From: Streptosporangium canum
Lineage (GTDB): Bacteria > Actinomycetota > Actinomycetes > Streptosporangiales > Streptosporangiaceae
Reading direction: 5' to 3'
Assembly: GCF_900113865.1 (NCBI RefSeq)
Contig: NZ_FOQY01000012.1
Span: forward strand, 62,001 to 126,000
DNA length: 64,000 bases
Shown here: piece by piece, positions 51,900-60,598 of the stretch
Layout of the letters: each line of letters starts with the position of its first letter
Position numbering within the stretch: the stretch's first letter is position 1
The notes under the pieces: generated by a model
Seen by the model: the letters and a program-made list of their open reading frames with translations, nothing else
Databases searched by the model: none
What the model was told of the DNA's origin: nothing
Position numbers and translations under genes: made by a program

Positions 51900-52589
51900 T
51901 CAAGCGCTGTGGCTGCTCCGCTCGCCGGTCGCCAGGCCGTCGAACAGGACGGTGATGTAGTGCTCGGCGAGACCGGTGGTGTTGAGTCGGCCGCCCGGGC
52001 GGAACCAGCGGACCGCGACCCAGATGGTGTCACGGATCATGCGGTAGGTGAGCTTGGGATCCACGTCGGCGCGGAACTGGCCCACGGCCTGGCCGAGCTT
52101 GATCTGCTCGACCCACATGCGCTCGACCTCGTCCTCGGCCTTGACCAGGTAGTCGAAACGGTCGCCGGGCAGGGAACGCAGGTAGTTCCAGTCGTTCTGC
52201 ATGACGGTGATCGCCGCGCGGTGCGGTTCGAGGGTGCTGAACCCGATGCGCACCATCTCTGAAAGGATTGCGCGGGGCTCGCCCTCCTGCTCCAGCGCGG
52301 CGCGGTAGCGGCCGACGAGGTCGTCGAGGAAGGTGGTCAGCACCTCGTCGACGATCGTCTCCTTGGAGTCGAAGTGGTGGTAGAGACTCCCGGACAGGAT
52401 GCCCGCCTCCTCCGCGATCTCGCGGACGGTGGTGGCCTGAAAGCCCTTGCGGGCGAAAAGCTCGGCGGCGAGCTTGACGAGGTGGTCGCGGCGCTCGGAG
52501 GCGGGGCCCGATGAGGCCGTGCGCTTCGTCGTCCCCTGGCGCTTGACCGGGGTGCTGGTCGCGCCGCCGGAGTTCTTTCGCGTGTTCAC
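51900..52589 (-). CDS. kstR2: TetR-family repressor KstR2
   Basis: A 229-aa TetR protein. After a 30-aa basic extension, the HTH reads TTVREIAEEAGILSGSLYHHFDSKETIVDEVL (about 54-85), nearly the same as mycobacterial KstR2, and the C terminus has YRMIRDTIWVAVRWFRPGG, the KstR2 hallmark. KstR2 represses the HIP (steroid C/D ring and side-chain remnant) regulon and is released by HIP-CoA. It is divergent from the FadA6 thiolase, as in mycobacteria, with an exact KstR2 motif between. Very likely the factor acting on the eight sites listed here. Confidence 0.88.
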   Translation of the reverse strand: MNTRKNSGGATSTPVKRQGTTKRTASSGPASERRDHLVKLAAELFARKGFQATTVREIAEEAGILSGSLYHHFDSKETIVDEVLTTFLDDLVGRYRAALEQEGEPRAILSEMVRIGFSTLEPHRAAITVMQNDWNYLRSLPGDRFDYLVKAEDEVERMWVEQIKLGQAVGQFRADVDPKLTYRMIRDTIWVAVRWFRPGGRLNTTGLAEHYITVLFDGLATGERSSHSA

Positions 52590-52662
52590 ACCCTCATTAT
52601 GAGCCCTTGCGCAATCGCTTGTTCACCTGAACACGCCAGCTCATCCCCGCCTTTGAATGTAA

Positions 52663-52678
52663 CCAAGCGCTTGCTACA
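52663..52678 (+). promoter_or_regulatory. KstR2 operator, site 7 (kstR2-fadA6)
   Basis: CCAAGCGCTTGCTACA; with the preceding A, the 14-mer ACCAAGCGCTTGCT at 52662 is an exact match to the published mycobacterial motif AnCAAGnnCTTGnT. Placed 32 bp before fadA6 and 73 bp before kstR2, it can control both. Confidence 0.85.
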
Positions 52679-52710
52679 TTTGAGACTGGCTCATATCGAA
52701 GGGACACGCA

Positions 52711-53862
52711 ATGGCTGAGGCATACATCGTCGGCGCCGTCCGGACTCCCGTGGGCCGCAGGAACGGCGGTCTCGCCGACGCCCATCCGGCGGACCTGGGC
52801 GCCCACGCCATCGGGGAGCTCGTCCGGCGCACCGGCGTGGACCCCTCGGCGGTGGACGACGTCGTGTTCGGCTGCGTGGACACCGTCGGCCCGCAGGCCG
52901 GCGACATCGCCCGCACCTGCTGGCTGGCCGCCGGACTGCCGCAGGAGGTGCCCGGCGTCACGATCGACCGCCAGTGCGGCTCCTCCCAGCAGGCGGTCCA
53001 CTTCGCCGCCCAGGCCGTGCTGTCGGGCACGTCCGACCTGGTCGTGGCCGGTGGAGTGCAGAGCATGAGCCGGGTCCCGATCGCCTACGCCATGACCGCC
53101 GGGCAGGCCCTCGGCTTCGACGGCCCGTTCGCGGGATCCAAGGGCTGGCAGGCCCGGTACGGCGGGCAGGAGGTGTCGCAGTTCCGCGGCGCCGAGATGA
53201 TCGCCGCCAGGTGGGGCATATCGCGCGCCGACATGGAGGAGTTCGCCTACGAGTCCCATCGGCGGGCGCTGCGCGCCATCGACGAGGGCCGGTTCGCCGC
53301 CGAGATCGCCCCCTACGAGGGCGTCACCACCGATGAGGGCCCGCGCCGCGACACCACGCCGGAGAAGATGGCCGCGCTCAGGACCCTGGTCGACGGCGGA
53401 CGCCTCACCGCCGCGGTCTCCTCCCAGATCTCCGACGCCGCCGCCGCCCTGCTCATCGCCTCCGAGGAGGCGGTCCGGACCCATGGCCTGACCCCGCGCG
53501 CCCGCGTCCACCACATGTCCGTCCGCGGGGACGACCCGATCATGATGCTCTCCGCCCCCATCCCCGCCACCGCGCACGCGTTCCGCAGGACGGGCATGTC
53601 GATCGGCGACATCGACACCGTCGAGATCAACGAGGCGTTCGCCTCCGTTGTGCTGGCCTGGCTGAAGGAGACCGGCGCCGACCCCGCCAGGGTCAACCCC
53701 AACGGCGGCGCCATCGCCCTCGGCCACCCGCTCGGCGCGACCGGCGCCCGGTTGATGACCTCTCTCCTGCACGAGCTGGAGCGGACCGGCGGCCGGTACG
53801 GCCTGCAGACGATGTGCGAGGGCGGCGGCCAGGCCAACGTGACGATCATCGAACGGCTCTGA
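52711..53862 (+). CDS. fadA6: Acetyl-CoA acetyltransferase, FadA6-like
   Basis: Thiolase of 383 aa with the full catalytic set: Cys89 in DRQCGSSQQAV, NEAFASV near 310, His in NGGAIALGHPLGATGAR near 341 and the second Cys in MCEGGGQAN near 372. In the HIP pathway FadA6 cleaves the beta-keto CoA ester formed after ring C/D opening. ATG at 52711. Adjacent and divergent to kstR2 with a perfect operator, so the assignment as the pathway thiolase is strong. Confidence 0.88.
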   Translation: MAEAYIVGAVRTPVGRRNGGLADAHPADLGAHAIGELVRRTGVDPSAVDDVVFGCVDTVGPQAGDIARTCWLAAGLPQEVPGVTIDRQCGSSQQAVHFAAQAVLSGTSDLVVAGGVQSMSRVPIAYAMTAGQALGFDGPFAGSKGWQARYGGQEVSQFRGAEMIAARWGISRADMEEFAYESHRRALRAIDEGRFAAEIAPYEGVTTDEGPRRDTTPEKMAALRTLVDGGRLTAAVSSQISDAAAALLIASEEAVRTHGLTPRARVHHMSVRGDDPIMMLSAPIPATAHAFRRTGMSIGDIDTVEINEAFASVVLAWLKETGADPARVNPNGGAIALGHPLGATGARLMTSLLHELERTGGRYGLQTMCEGGGQANVTIIERL

Positions 53863-53969
53863 GAGGGCGCCCGGCGCGGGTGGGCGCCTGGCGGGCGTGA
53901 TCTCGGACCGGCCGCCGGTGCCCCGGTCCCCGAGTCTCCGGGGGCGTCCGGGCCGCCGCCGGGTGCCGT

Positions 53970-54641
53970 TCAGGCGGGGGAGTCGCGCCTCCAGCGTTCG
54001 GTGAAGAGGTGCTCGCCGGGCGGCGGGCCGGGCAGCGGTCCGCGGTGGACGGCGCGCAGGCCGTCCAGGGTGATGGCGATGAGGCGCCGCCGGGCGGCCA
54101 CGGCGGCCTCGACGAGATCCTCGCGGCCCTGCTTGCGGATCTGATCGAGCATCGGCGAGGAGCCGAGCTGCTCGATCAGGAGGGAGACGTCCGTGGGGGT
54201 GATCTCCGGCCGCAGGACCCCCGCTCCACGGGCTCGGGCGACGATCGCGGCCAGGAGCTCGTCGCCGCGCGCGCTCTTGGCCCACATCTCCGGGGTGACG
54301 TCGATGGTCCCCGCGATCGGGGCCAGGGACCCCTGGCCGAACTCGACGCAGGCGGTGACGAAGCCGGCCAGCCCGGCCCACGGGTCCTCGTGGGCGAGCC
54401 CCGCCTCCGCGGCCTCGTTCCACTGGTCGAGGGACAGTTCCGACAGGCGCTGGAAGAGCTCCTCCTTGGTGCGGTAGCGGCGGTAGAGGCTGCCGATCCC
54501 GACCCCGGCCCGGGCGGCGATCGCCGCCACCGAGGCGTGGGCGCCGTCGGCGGCGAGCACCTCCCGGGCGGCCCGGAGCAGCGCGTGGTCGTTGCGTTCC
54601 GCCTCGGCCTGCCTCCTGCCGCGCTTCCTGCCGTCGCTCAT
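53970..54641 (-). CDS. TetR-family regulator
   Basis: A 223-aa TetR repressor with basic N terminus (GRKRGRRQAEAERN), HTH ASVAAIAARAGVGIGSLYRRYRTKEELFQRL (about 36-66) and a ligand domain of the SbtR-like type. Divergent from the oxidoreductase-MFS-FMN reductase operon, with two identical-type palindromes between, so it represses that operon. Confidence 0.87.
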   Translation of the reverse strand: MSDGRKRGRRQAEAERNDHALLRAAREVLAADGAHASVAAIAARAGVGIGSLYRRYRTKEELFQRLSELSLDQWNEAAEAGLAHEDPWAGLAGFVTACVEFGQGSLAPIAGTIDVTPEMWAKSARGDELLAAIVARARGAGVLRPEITPTDVSLLIEQLGSSPMLDQIRKQGREDLVEAAVAARRRLIAITLDGLRAVHRGPLPGPPPGEHLFTERWRRDSPA

Positions 54642-54661
54642 GCCCGCATCCTACCAGTTGC

Positions 54662-54708
54662 GGAGCGAATCGCTCCGGTATAACTTTCATAGCGGAGCGA
54701 CTCGCTCC
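54662..54708. promoter_or_regulatory. Twin TetR operators
   Basis: GGAGCGAATCGCTCC (54662-54676) and GGAGCGACTCGCTCC (54694-54708): two perfect 15-bp palindromes (7+1+7) whose centres are 32 bp apart, about three helical turns. They flank the AT-rich core TATAACTTTCATA. Confidence 0.85.
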
Positions 54709-54729
54709 TTTTTGAGAGAAGGTGCGGAC

Positions 54730-55677
54730 ATGCGTGCTGTGACGATGGACCGGTTCGGCGGGCCCGACGTTCTCCAGGTCCGGCAGGTGGCGGACCCGGT
54801 GCCGGAGGCCGGCCAGGTGCTGGTGGCGGTCGAGTACGCCGGGATCACCTTCATGGAGACGCAGGTGCGGGCCGGGCGCGGTCCCGCGGCCAAGCAGCGG
54901 CCACCGCTGCCGCGCGTCCCGGGCAACGGCGTCGGCGGCCGGGTCGTCGCCGTCGGCCCCGGCGTCGACCCGGCACTGGTGGGCACGGTCGTGGTGGCGA
55001 CGACGGGCGGCACCGGCGGTTACGCCGAACTCGCCGTGGCCCGGACCGAGGACGCCGTCCCCGTCCCGGCGGGCGTGAAGTTGCGCGACGCGGTGGCGCT
55101 GCTCGCCGACGGCCGTACCGCCGTGCTGCTGCACCGGCGGGCCGAGGTGGGGGCGGGCGAGTGGGTGCTGGTGGAGGCGGCCGGGGGTGGCGTGGGCAGC
55201 CTGCTGGTGCAACTCGCCGCGGCCTCGGGCGCCAGGGTGATCGGCGCCGCGCGCGGCGCGGGCAAGGGCGGGCTCGTCCTCTCCCTGGGCGCGGTCGCCT
55301 ACGTCGACTATTCGCGGTCCGGCTGGGAGCGCGAGGTCGCCGAGCTGAGCGGGGGCGTCGACCTGGTCTTCGACGGCGTGGGCGGCGAGGTCGGCGCGCA
55401 GGGCATGCTGGCCGTACGGCCGGGCGGCAGGGCAAGCGTGTACGGCATGGCCTCCGGCTCCTGGACCGAGCCCGCCGGCCACGTGCGGGCCGTCCCCGAC
55501 GGCGGGGTGCCGAGCGCCGCCGAGATCCGCGCGTTCACCGAGGAGGCGCTCGCCCTCGCGGCGGCCGGTCGGCTCCGCCCGACCATCGGTCAGACCTACC
55601 CCCTGCACGAGGCCGCCGAGGCGCACCGCGCGATCGAGGCGCGGGCCACCACCGGCAAGACCCTGCTGATCCCATGA
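54730..55677 (+). CDS. Zinc-independent quinone oxidoreductase (MDR family)
   Basis: A 315-aa medium-chain dehydrogenase/reductase: GroES-like N domain, NADPH loop EAAGGGVGSLLVQLAAASG near 155, DLVFDGVGGE near 216 and RATTGKTLLIP at the end. No catalytic zinc Cys cluster. Probably reduces quinones or enones with NADPH. First gene of a three-gene operon with an MFS pump and FMN reductase. Confidence 0.85.
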   Translation: MRAVTMDRFGGPDVLQVRQVADPVPEAGQVLVAVEYAGITFMETQVRAGRGPAAKQRPPLPRVPGNGVGGRVVAVGPGVDPALVGTVVVATTGGTGGYAELAVARTEDAVPVPAGVKLRDAVALLADGRTAVLLHRRAEVGAGEWVLVEAAGGGVGSLLVQLAAASGARVIGAARGAGKGGLVLSLGAVAYVDYSRSGWEREVAELSGGVDLVFDGVGGEVGAQGMLAVRPGGRASVYGMASGSWTEPAGHVRAVPDGGVPSAAEIRAFTEEALALAAAGRLRPTIGQTYPLHEAAEAHRAIEARATTGKTLLIP

Positions 55678-57011
55678 GCGCGCCGACCGTGACGAGGGCG
55701 CCGGACGGGAGCATCGTCCCGCTGGCCGCGACGCTGCTGATCGGCGCGATCGCGGCGCTGCTCGACACCACGATCGTCGCGGTGGCCCTCGACGGCCTGG
55801 GACGGGAGCTGGCCGCGCCGGTTTCGACGATCCAGTGGGTCACCACCGCGTACGTGCTGGCGATGACCGCGGTGATCCCGCTGGTGGGCTGGTCGGTCGG
55901 CCGGTTCGGCGCCCGTGCGATGTGGCTGGCCGCGCTGGGGCTGTTCCTGCTCGGGTCGGTGCTGTCCGGCCTCGCCTGGTCGGCGGGCTCCCTGGTCGGC
56001 TTCCGGGCGCTGCAGGGACTGGGCGGCGGCATGATCCTGCCGTTGACGCAGCTCACCCTGGCCCGCGCCGCGGGACCGGACCGCCTGGGCCGGGTGATGG
56101 GCGTCGTCGGGCTCGTCGGCCAGCTCGCGCCGATCTCCGGGCCGATCCTGGGCGGTCTGCTGATCGACGGCTGGGGCTGGCGGTGGATCTTCTTCGTCAA
56201 CGTGCCGATCGTCCTGGTCTCCATGGTCATGACCTGGCGGTGGTTCCCCCGCGAAGAGGAACGCGCCGACCGGCGACTTGACCTCGGCGGGCTGGTCCTG
56301 CTGCCGGCCGGACTGGTCGCCCTGCTGTACGCCCTGACCGAGGGCGGGGCGCCGGTGATCGCGGTGGCGGGGGCGGCGCTGCTGGCCGTGTTCGTCGTGC
56401 GCTCGCTCCGCCGTGCCGGAGCGGGCCTGCTGGACCTGCGACTGTTCGCCGACCGCTCCTTCCGGGGCGGGACGGTGATGATGTTCGTCATCGGCGTCAC
56501 CACCTGGGGTCCGATGTTCCTTCTGCCGCTGTACTTCCAGCAGTCCCGCGGATTGTCGGCGTTCGACGCCGGGCTCGCGCTCGTCCCGCAGAGCGTCGGC
56601 CTCGGCCTGGCCGCCCTGCTGGTCGGCCGCTACGCCGACCGCGTGCCGCCCCGCCCGCTCGCGGTCGCCGGGCTGGCTGTCGCCGTCGTGGGCACGATCC
56701 CGTTCCTGCTGACCGTCGATCCGCCGCTGCTGGGCGCGGCGCTGTTCGTCCGGGGCGTCGGGTTCGGCGTCGCCGGCCTGCCCATCAGCGTGGCCATCTA
56801 CCGGACGCTGAGTCCCGCGGCCATCCCCGGCGCCACCAGCGCCTCCAATGTCGTTCAGCGCGTCGGAGCCGCCACCGGCACGGCGCTGATGGCCGCCATC
56901 CTCCAGACGAGCGGCTTCGGCGACGCCCTGACCTGGATGCTCGTCCTCACCGCACTCGGCCTGGCCGGGACCGTGTTCCTCCCCTCCTGGGAAAGAAGAG
57001 GCAAATCATGA
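55674..57011 (+). CDS. DHA2-family MFS drug transporter
   Basis: A 445-aa multidrug antiporter, shorter than the pump at 46814, with about 12-14 membrane helices. LLDTTIVAVALDGLGREL near 28, RALQGLGGGMILPLTQ near 111 and PISGPILGGLLIDGWGWRWIFFVN near 155 mark the DHA2 group. ATG overlaps the upstream stop (ATGA) and its stop overlaps the next start. Confidence 0.85.
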   Translation: MSAPTVTRAPDGSIVPLAATLLIGAIAALLDTTIVAVALDGLGRELAAPVSTIQWVTTAYVLAMTAVIPLVGWSVGRFGARAMWLAALGLFLLGSVLSGLAWSAGSLVGFRALQGLGGGMILPLTQLTLARAAGPDRLGRVMGVVGLVGQLAPISGPILGGLLIDGWGWRWIFFVNVPIVLVSMVMTWRWFPREEERADRRLDLGGLVLLPAGLVALLYALTEGGAPVIAVAGAALLAVFVVRSLRRAGAGLLDLRLFADRSFRGGTVMMFVIGVTTWGPMFLLPLYFQQSRGLSAFDAGLALVPQSVGLGLAALLVGRYADRVPPRPLAVAGLAVAVVGTIPFLLTVDPPLLGAALFVRGVGFGVAGLPISVAIYRTLSPAAIPGATSASNVVQRVGAATGTALMAAILQTSGFGDALTWMLVLTALGLAGTVFLPSWERRGKS

Positions 57012-57583
57012 TCAAAGTAGCAATCGTCATCGGCAGCACCCGCCCGGGCCGCAACGGCGAAGGCGTGGCCCGCTGGGTCCACGACCTCGCCACCCGGCGC
57101 GACGACGCCGTGTTCGAGATCGTGGACCTCAGGGACTACGACCTGCCGCACCTGGATGAGCCGATGCCGCCCGCGATGGGACAGTACGAGCATCCGCACA
57201 CCATGGCCTGGGCCGAGAAGATCGCCTCCTTCGACGCCTACGTGTTCGTGACCCCCGAGTACAACCGCTCGATCTCCGGCGCGCTCAAGAACGCCATCGA
57301 CTTCCTGCACGCCGAATGGGCCAACAAGGCGGCCGGTTTCGTCGGCTACGGCTCCGTCGGCGGCACCCGGGCGGTCGAGCACCTGCGCCTGGTGCTGGGC
57401 GAGCTCCAGATCGCCGTCGTGAGCAGCCAGGTCGCGCTGACGCTGGCCGCCGACTTCGAGCACTTCAGCGTCGTCCGCCCGGCCTCCCACCAGGCGGGCA
57501 GGCTCACCGCCATGCTCGACCAGCTCATCCCCTGGGCGGGCGCGATGAAGGCACTGCGGAGCGAGGCCGTCCCGGCATCGTGA
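57008..57583 (+). CDS. NADPH-dependent FMN reductase
   Basis: A 191-aa flavodoxin-fold reductase: IGSTRPGRNGEGVARWV near 9, VTPEYNRSISGALKNAIDFL near 80 and [21 protein letters not shown] near 116. Same family and same operon partners as the reductase at 48372, though clearly different in sequence. ATG overlaps the MFS stop. Confidence 0.86.
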   Translation: MIKVAIVIGSTRPGRNGEGVARWVHDLATRRDDAVFEIVDLRDYDLPHLDEPMPPAMGQYEHPHTMAWAEKIASFDAYVFVTPEYNRSISGALKNAIDFLHAEWANKAAGFVGYGSVGGTRAVEHLRLVLGELQIAVVSSQVALTLAADFEHFSVVRPASHQAGRLTAMLDQLIPWAGAMKALRSEAVPAS

Positions 57584-57694
57584 CGAGGGCCTCTCCCGGC
57601 CGGGGGTTCCGGCCCCGTCGGGATTCTCCTGTTCCATGAACGACTCTGATGTGTAAACCTGGAGTCAAACCCCCATGGTCAGCCCACTAGCAAT

Positions 57695-57709
57695 TAGGAA
57701 AGTTTCCTA
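57695..57709 (+). promoter_or_regulatory. CsnR-type operator before GH3 gene
   Basis: TAGGAAAGTTTCCTA, identical to the chitosanase operator at 49987, 111 bp upstream of the GH3 start. A GH3 promoter is expected between here and 57821. The rest of the 57584-57820 gap has no gene. Confidence 0.75.
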
Positions 57710-57820
57710 TTAGATTGGCGCCCAAGCCTCTGAGAGCGCTTTCACGGGGGTGCCGGAACAACAGTTTGTCTGCGTGTCTTCGGCCGGTGAGGCCGGCCGG
57801 CCGTCAGGCGAGGAGGGTGC

Positions 57821-59332
57821 ATGGAGCGCGGCCCAGAGCTGCTTCGTCTGGCGGACACGGTAGTTCTTCCGGGGTTCGAGGGAAAGTCTCCGCCTGACTG
57901 GATCCGTCGGCGTCTCGCCGACGGCCTGACCGGGGTGGTGCTCTTCTCCCGGAACATCGCGACCCCGTCCCAGGTCGCCGACCTGACGGCCGCGCTCCGC
58001 GCGGAGAACCCGCAGGTCCTCGTCGGCATCGACGAGGAGTCGGGGGAGGTCACCCGTCTGGAGGCGGCGGCCGGGAGCACCCGGCCGGGCAGCTTCGCCC
58101 TCGGTGTCGTCGACGACCTCGACCTCACCGAGGAGATCGCCAGGGACCTCGGCCGCGACCTCGCCGCGGCGGGGATCAACCTCGACTTCGCCCCCTCGGC
58201 GGATGTCAACTCCAACCCGGACAATCCGGTCATCGGTCTGCGTTCCTTCGGTGCCGACCCCGACCTGGTCTCCCGGCACACCGCCGCCTGGGTCCGGGGC
58301 CTGCAGTCCTCCGGCGTCGCCGCCTGCGCCAAGCACTTCCCCGGTCACGGTGACACCTCCGTCGACTCCCACCACGGCGTCCCGCTGGTCGCGGCCACCG
58401 CCGAGGAGCTCCACGAGGTGGCGCTGCGGCCCTTCCGCGCGGCCATCGCCGAGGGCGTGCGCACGGTCATGACCGGTCACCTGCTGGTCCCCGCCTTCGA
58501 TGACGCGATGCCCGCCACGCTCAGCGGCCGGGTGCTGCACGACCTGCTCCGGGTCGAGCTGGGCTTCGACGGCGTCATCGTCACCGACGGCATCGAGATG
58601 GCGGCCGTCTCCGGCCCCTACGGCATCGGCGGCGCCTCGGCGCGGGCCATCGCCGGGGGCGCCGACGCGATCTGCGTGGGCGGAGAGCACGCCGACGAGC
58701 ACACCGCCCTCGCGGTCCGCGACGCCATCGTGGACGCCGTGATCGAGGGGTGGCTCCCCGAGGAGCGGCTGGCCGACGCGGCCCGCCGGGTCTGCGAGCT
58801 GGCTCTGTGGGGCGCGTCCACGGGGCACGTCCGCCGCTCCGCGCCCGCCCGCCCCGATGACGTCCCGATCGGCCTGGCCGCCGCCCGGCGCGCCCTGCGG
58901 ATCACCCGCCGCTCCGCGTCGGCGGTGCTCCCGCTGCCCGCCCCGCCCCACGTGGTCGAGCTCGCCCCGGAGATGAACCTCGCCATCGAGAAGGACACCC
59001 CCTGGGGTGTCGGCGAGCCGCTCGGCAAGCTCCTGCCCGGCACCACGGTGACCCGCCTGAGCGTCTCGACCGCCACCGGCGGGGCGGTCGAGTCCGTGCT
59101 CGCCTCCGCGGTGGACCGCCCCCTGGTCGCCGTCGTCCGCGACGCCCACCGCCACCCCTGGCAGACGGACGCCCTGAACCACCTCCTGGCCGCCCGGCCG
59201 GACGCCGTCGTGGTCGAGATGGGCCTGCCCGGCCGCTCCGACCTCGGCGCCGTCCATATCGCCACCCACGGGTCGGCCAAGGTCTGCGGTCAGGCCGCCG
59301 CCGAGATCCTCGCCGGGGACCTCCGGCTCTGA
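57821..59332 (+). CDS. GH3 beta-N-acetylhexosaminidase (NagZ type)
   Basis: A 503-aa glycoside hydrolase family 3 enzyme. The NagZ loop KHFPGHGDTSVDSHH spans 171-185, with the His/Asp acid-base dyad typical of GH3 N-acetylglucosaminidases, and the nucleophile is Asp256 in VTDGIEM. A C-terminal alpha/beta sandwich (about 390-500) follows, as in Gram-positive members. No signal peptide, so it is likely cytoplasmic and hydrolyses imported amino-sugar oligomers or muropeptides. The chitosanase-type operator upstream favours chito-oligosaccharides. Confidence 0.88.
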   Translation: MERGPELLRLADTVVLPGFEGKSPPDWIRRRLADGLTGVVLFSRNIATPSQVADLTAALRAENPQVLVGIDEESGEVTRLEAAAGSTRPGSFALGVVDDLDLTEEIARDLGRDLAAAGINLDFAPSADVNSNPDNPVIGLRSFGADPDLVSRHTAAWVRGLQSSGVAACAKHFPGHGDTSVDSHHGVPLVAATAEELHEVALRPFRAAIAEGVRTVMTGHLLVPAFDDAMPATLSGRVLHDLLRVELGFDGVIVTDGIEMAAVSGPYGIGGASARAIAGGADAICVGGEHADEHTALAVRDAIVDAVIEGWLPEERLADAARRVCELALWGASTGHVRRSAPARPDDVPIGLAAARRALRITRRSASAVLPLPAPPHVVELAPEMNLAIEKDTPWGVGEPLGKLLPGTTVTRLSVSTATGGAVESVLASAVDRPLVAVVRDAHRHPWQTDALNHLLAARPDAVVVEMGLPGRSDLGAVHIATHGSAKVCGQAAAEILAGDLRL

Positions 59333-59482
59333 CGTCCGTACGGCCCGCGCCGGCCGGCCGCGCCTGGCGGCGGGAGGGCCCGTCACGGCGGGCCGGGGCA
59401 GGCGGTCGCGGGTCAGTACTCCTAAAACGGGTTGATTCATCCAAAAAACAGACATACTTCGTAAAGGCGATCCCCGGCCCGG

Positions 59483-60598
59483 TCACGGACGCGGCAGGCG
59501 GTCCAGTACGGCGTGCGCCTCGGACATGATCCGGCCGATCAGCTCCGCGCAGCTCGGCAGGTCGTCGATCAGTCCGACGACCTGTCCCGAGGCCATGACG
59601 CCGAGGTCCGCGCGCCCGTCCACCATGGCGGCACGCAGCAGCATCGGGGTGTTGGCGGCCTGCAGGACCTGGGCCCAGGTCAGGTCGCGGCCGTGTCTCA
59701 TCCGGCGGCCCTCGCGCACCATCCCGGCCCAGGACATGCCCGACAGCCGCCTGAACCGGGCTCCGTTGGCGACCGCGCGGAGCAGGCGCAGGCGGGAGCG
59801 TTCGAGGGAGTCGACGAAGGGGGTGCGCAGGACGCGGTGCGGGACGCCGTCCACCCGGGTGGTGACCACGGTGTCGGACATGCCGAGGTAGACCTCCTTC
59901 ACCTGGTCGCCGACCGTGGAGTCGGAGGTCAGCAGGAAACGGGTGCCCATCGCGATCCCGCAGGCGCCGTACGACAGGGCGGCGACCAGCCCGCGCCCGT
60001 CGAAGAAGCCGCCCGCCGCGATCACCGGGATGTCCACCGCGTCCACGACCTGGGGGAGCAGCACCGTGGTCGGGACCGCACCGGTGTGCCCGCCGCCCTC
60101 GCCGCCCTGCACGATCACCGCGTCCACCCCCCAGGCGGCGACCTTCTCGGCGTGCCTGCGCGCGCCGACCGAGGGGATGGTCACCACCCCGGCGTCCTTC
60201 AGCCGGGCGATGAGCTCCTGTTTGGGAGCCAGCGCGAACGACGCGACCCGGACCCCCTCACGGATCATGACGTCGATCCGCTCGCGGGCGTCGTCGGCGT
60301 CGGAGCGGATGTTCACCCCGAAGGGGGCGTCCGTCCGCTCCTTGACCGCGCGGATCGCGCCCGTCATCTGCTCGACCGTCATCGTGGCCGCCGCGATGAT
60401 CCCCAGCCCGCCCGCGCCGGAGGTGGCCGCGGCCAGCCGTGCCCCGGCCACGTATCCCATCCCGGTCTGCACGACGGGATACCTGCAGCCGACCAGCTCG
60501 GTCAGCCGGGTGGCCAGGGTGGGCGGCGAGGCGGCAGCGGGGGCGTCGGACGGGTCCGGGGCGCCGGCGGAGGCGGCCGGTTCCGGGCCGGAGGTCAT
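59483..60598 (-). CDS. ipdC: Nitronate-monooxygenase-like flavoprotein, IpdC-like
   Basis: A 371-aa FMN TIM-barrel: VVQTGMGYVAGARLAAATSGAGGLGIIAAATM near 42-73, the glycine-rich VQGGEGGGHTG near 156 and AAGGFFDGRGL near 187. In the HIP pathway IpdC is a flavin-dependent reductase/dehydrogenase-type enzyme acting on a ring-modified HIP-CoA. The N-terminal 25 residues are Pro/Ala/Ser-rich and poorly conserved. ATG at 60598 overlaps the IpdB stop; last gene of the echA20-ipdA-ipdB-ipdC operon. Confidence 0.85.
   Translation of the reverse strand: MTSGPEPAASAGAPDPSDAPAAASPPTLATRLTELVGCRYPVVQTGMGYVAGARLAAATSGAGGLGIIAAATMTVEQMTGAIRAVKERTDAPFGVNIRSDADDARERIDVMIREGVRVASFALAPKQELIARLKDAGVVTIPSVGARRHAEKVAAWGVDAVIVQGGEGGGHTGAVPTTVLLPQVVDAVDIPVIAAGGFFDGRGLVAALSYGACGIAMGTRFLLTSDSTVGDQVKEVYLGMSDTVVTTRVDGVPHRVLRTPFVDSLERSRLRLLRAVANGARFRRLSGMSWAGMVREGRRMRHGRDLTWAQVLQAANTPMLLRAAMVDGRADLGVMASGQVVGLIDDLPSCAELIGRIMSEAHAVLDRLPRP

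Noticed and set aside
51896-51910. TCAAGCGCTGTGG as operator
   Set aside because: At the 3' end of kstR2 coding sequence with only one good half-site.
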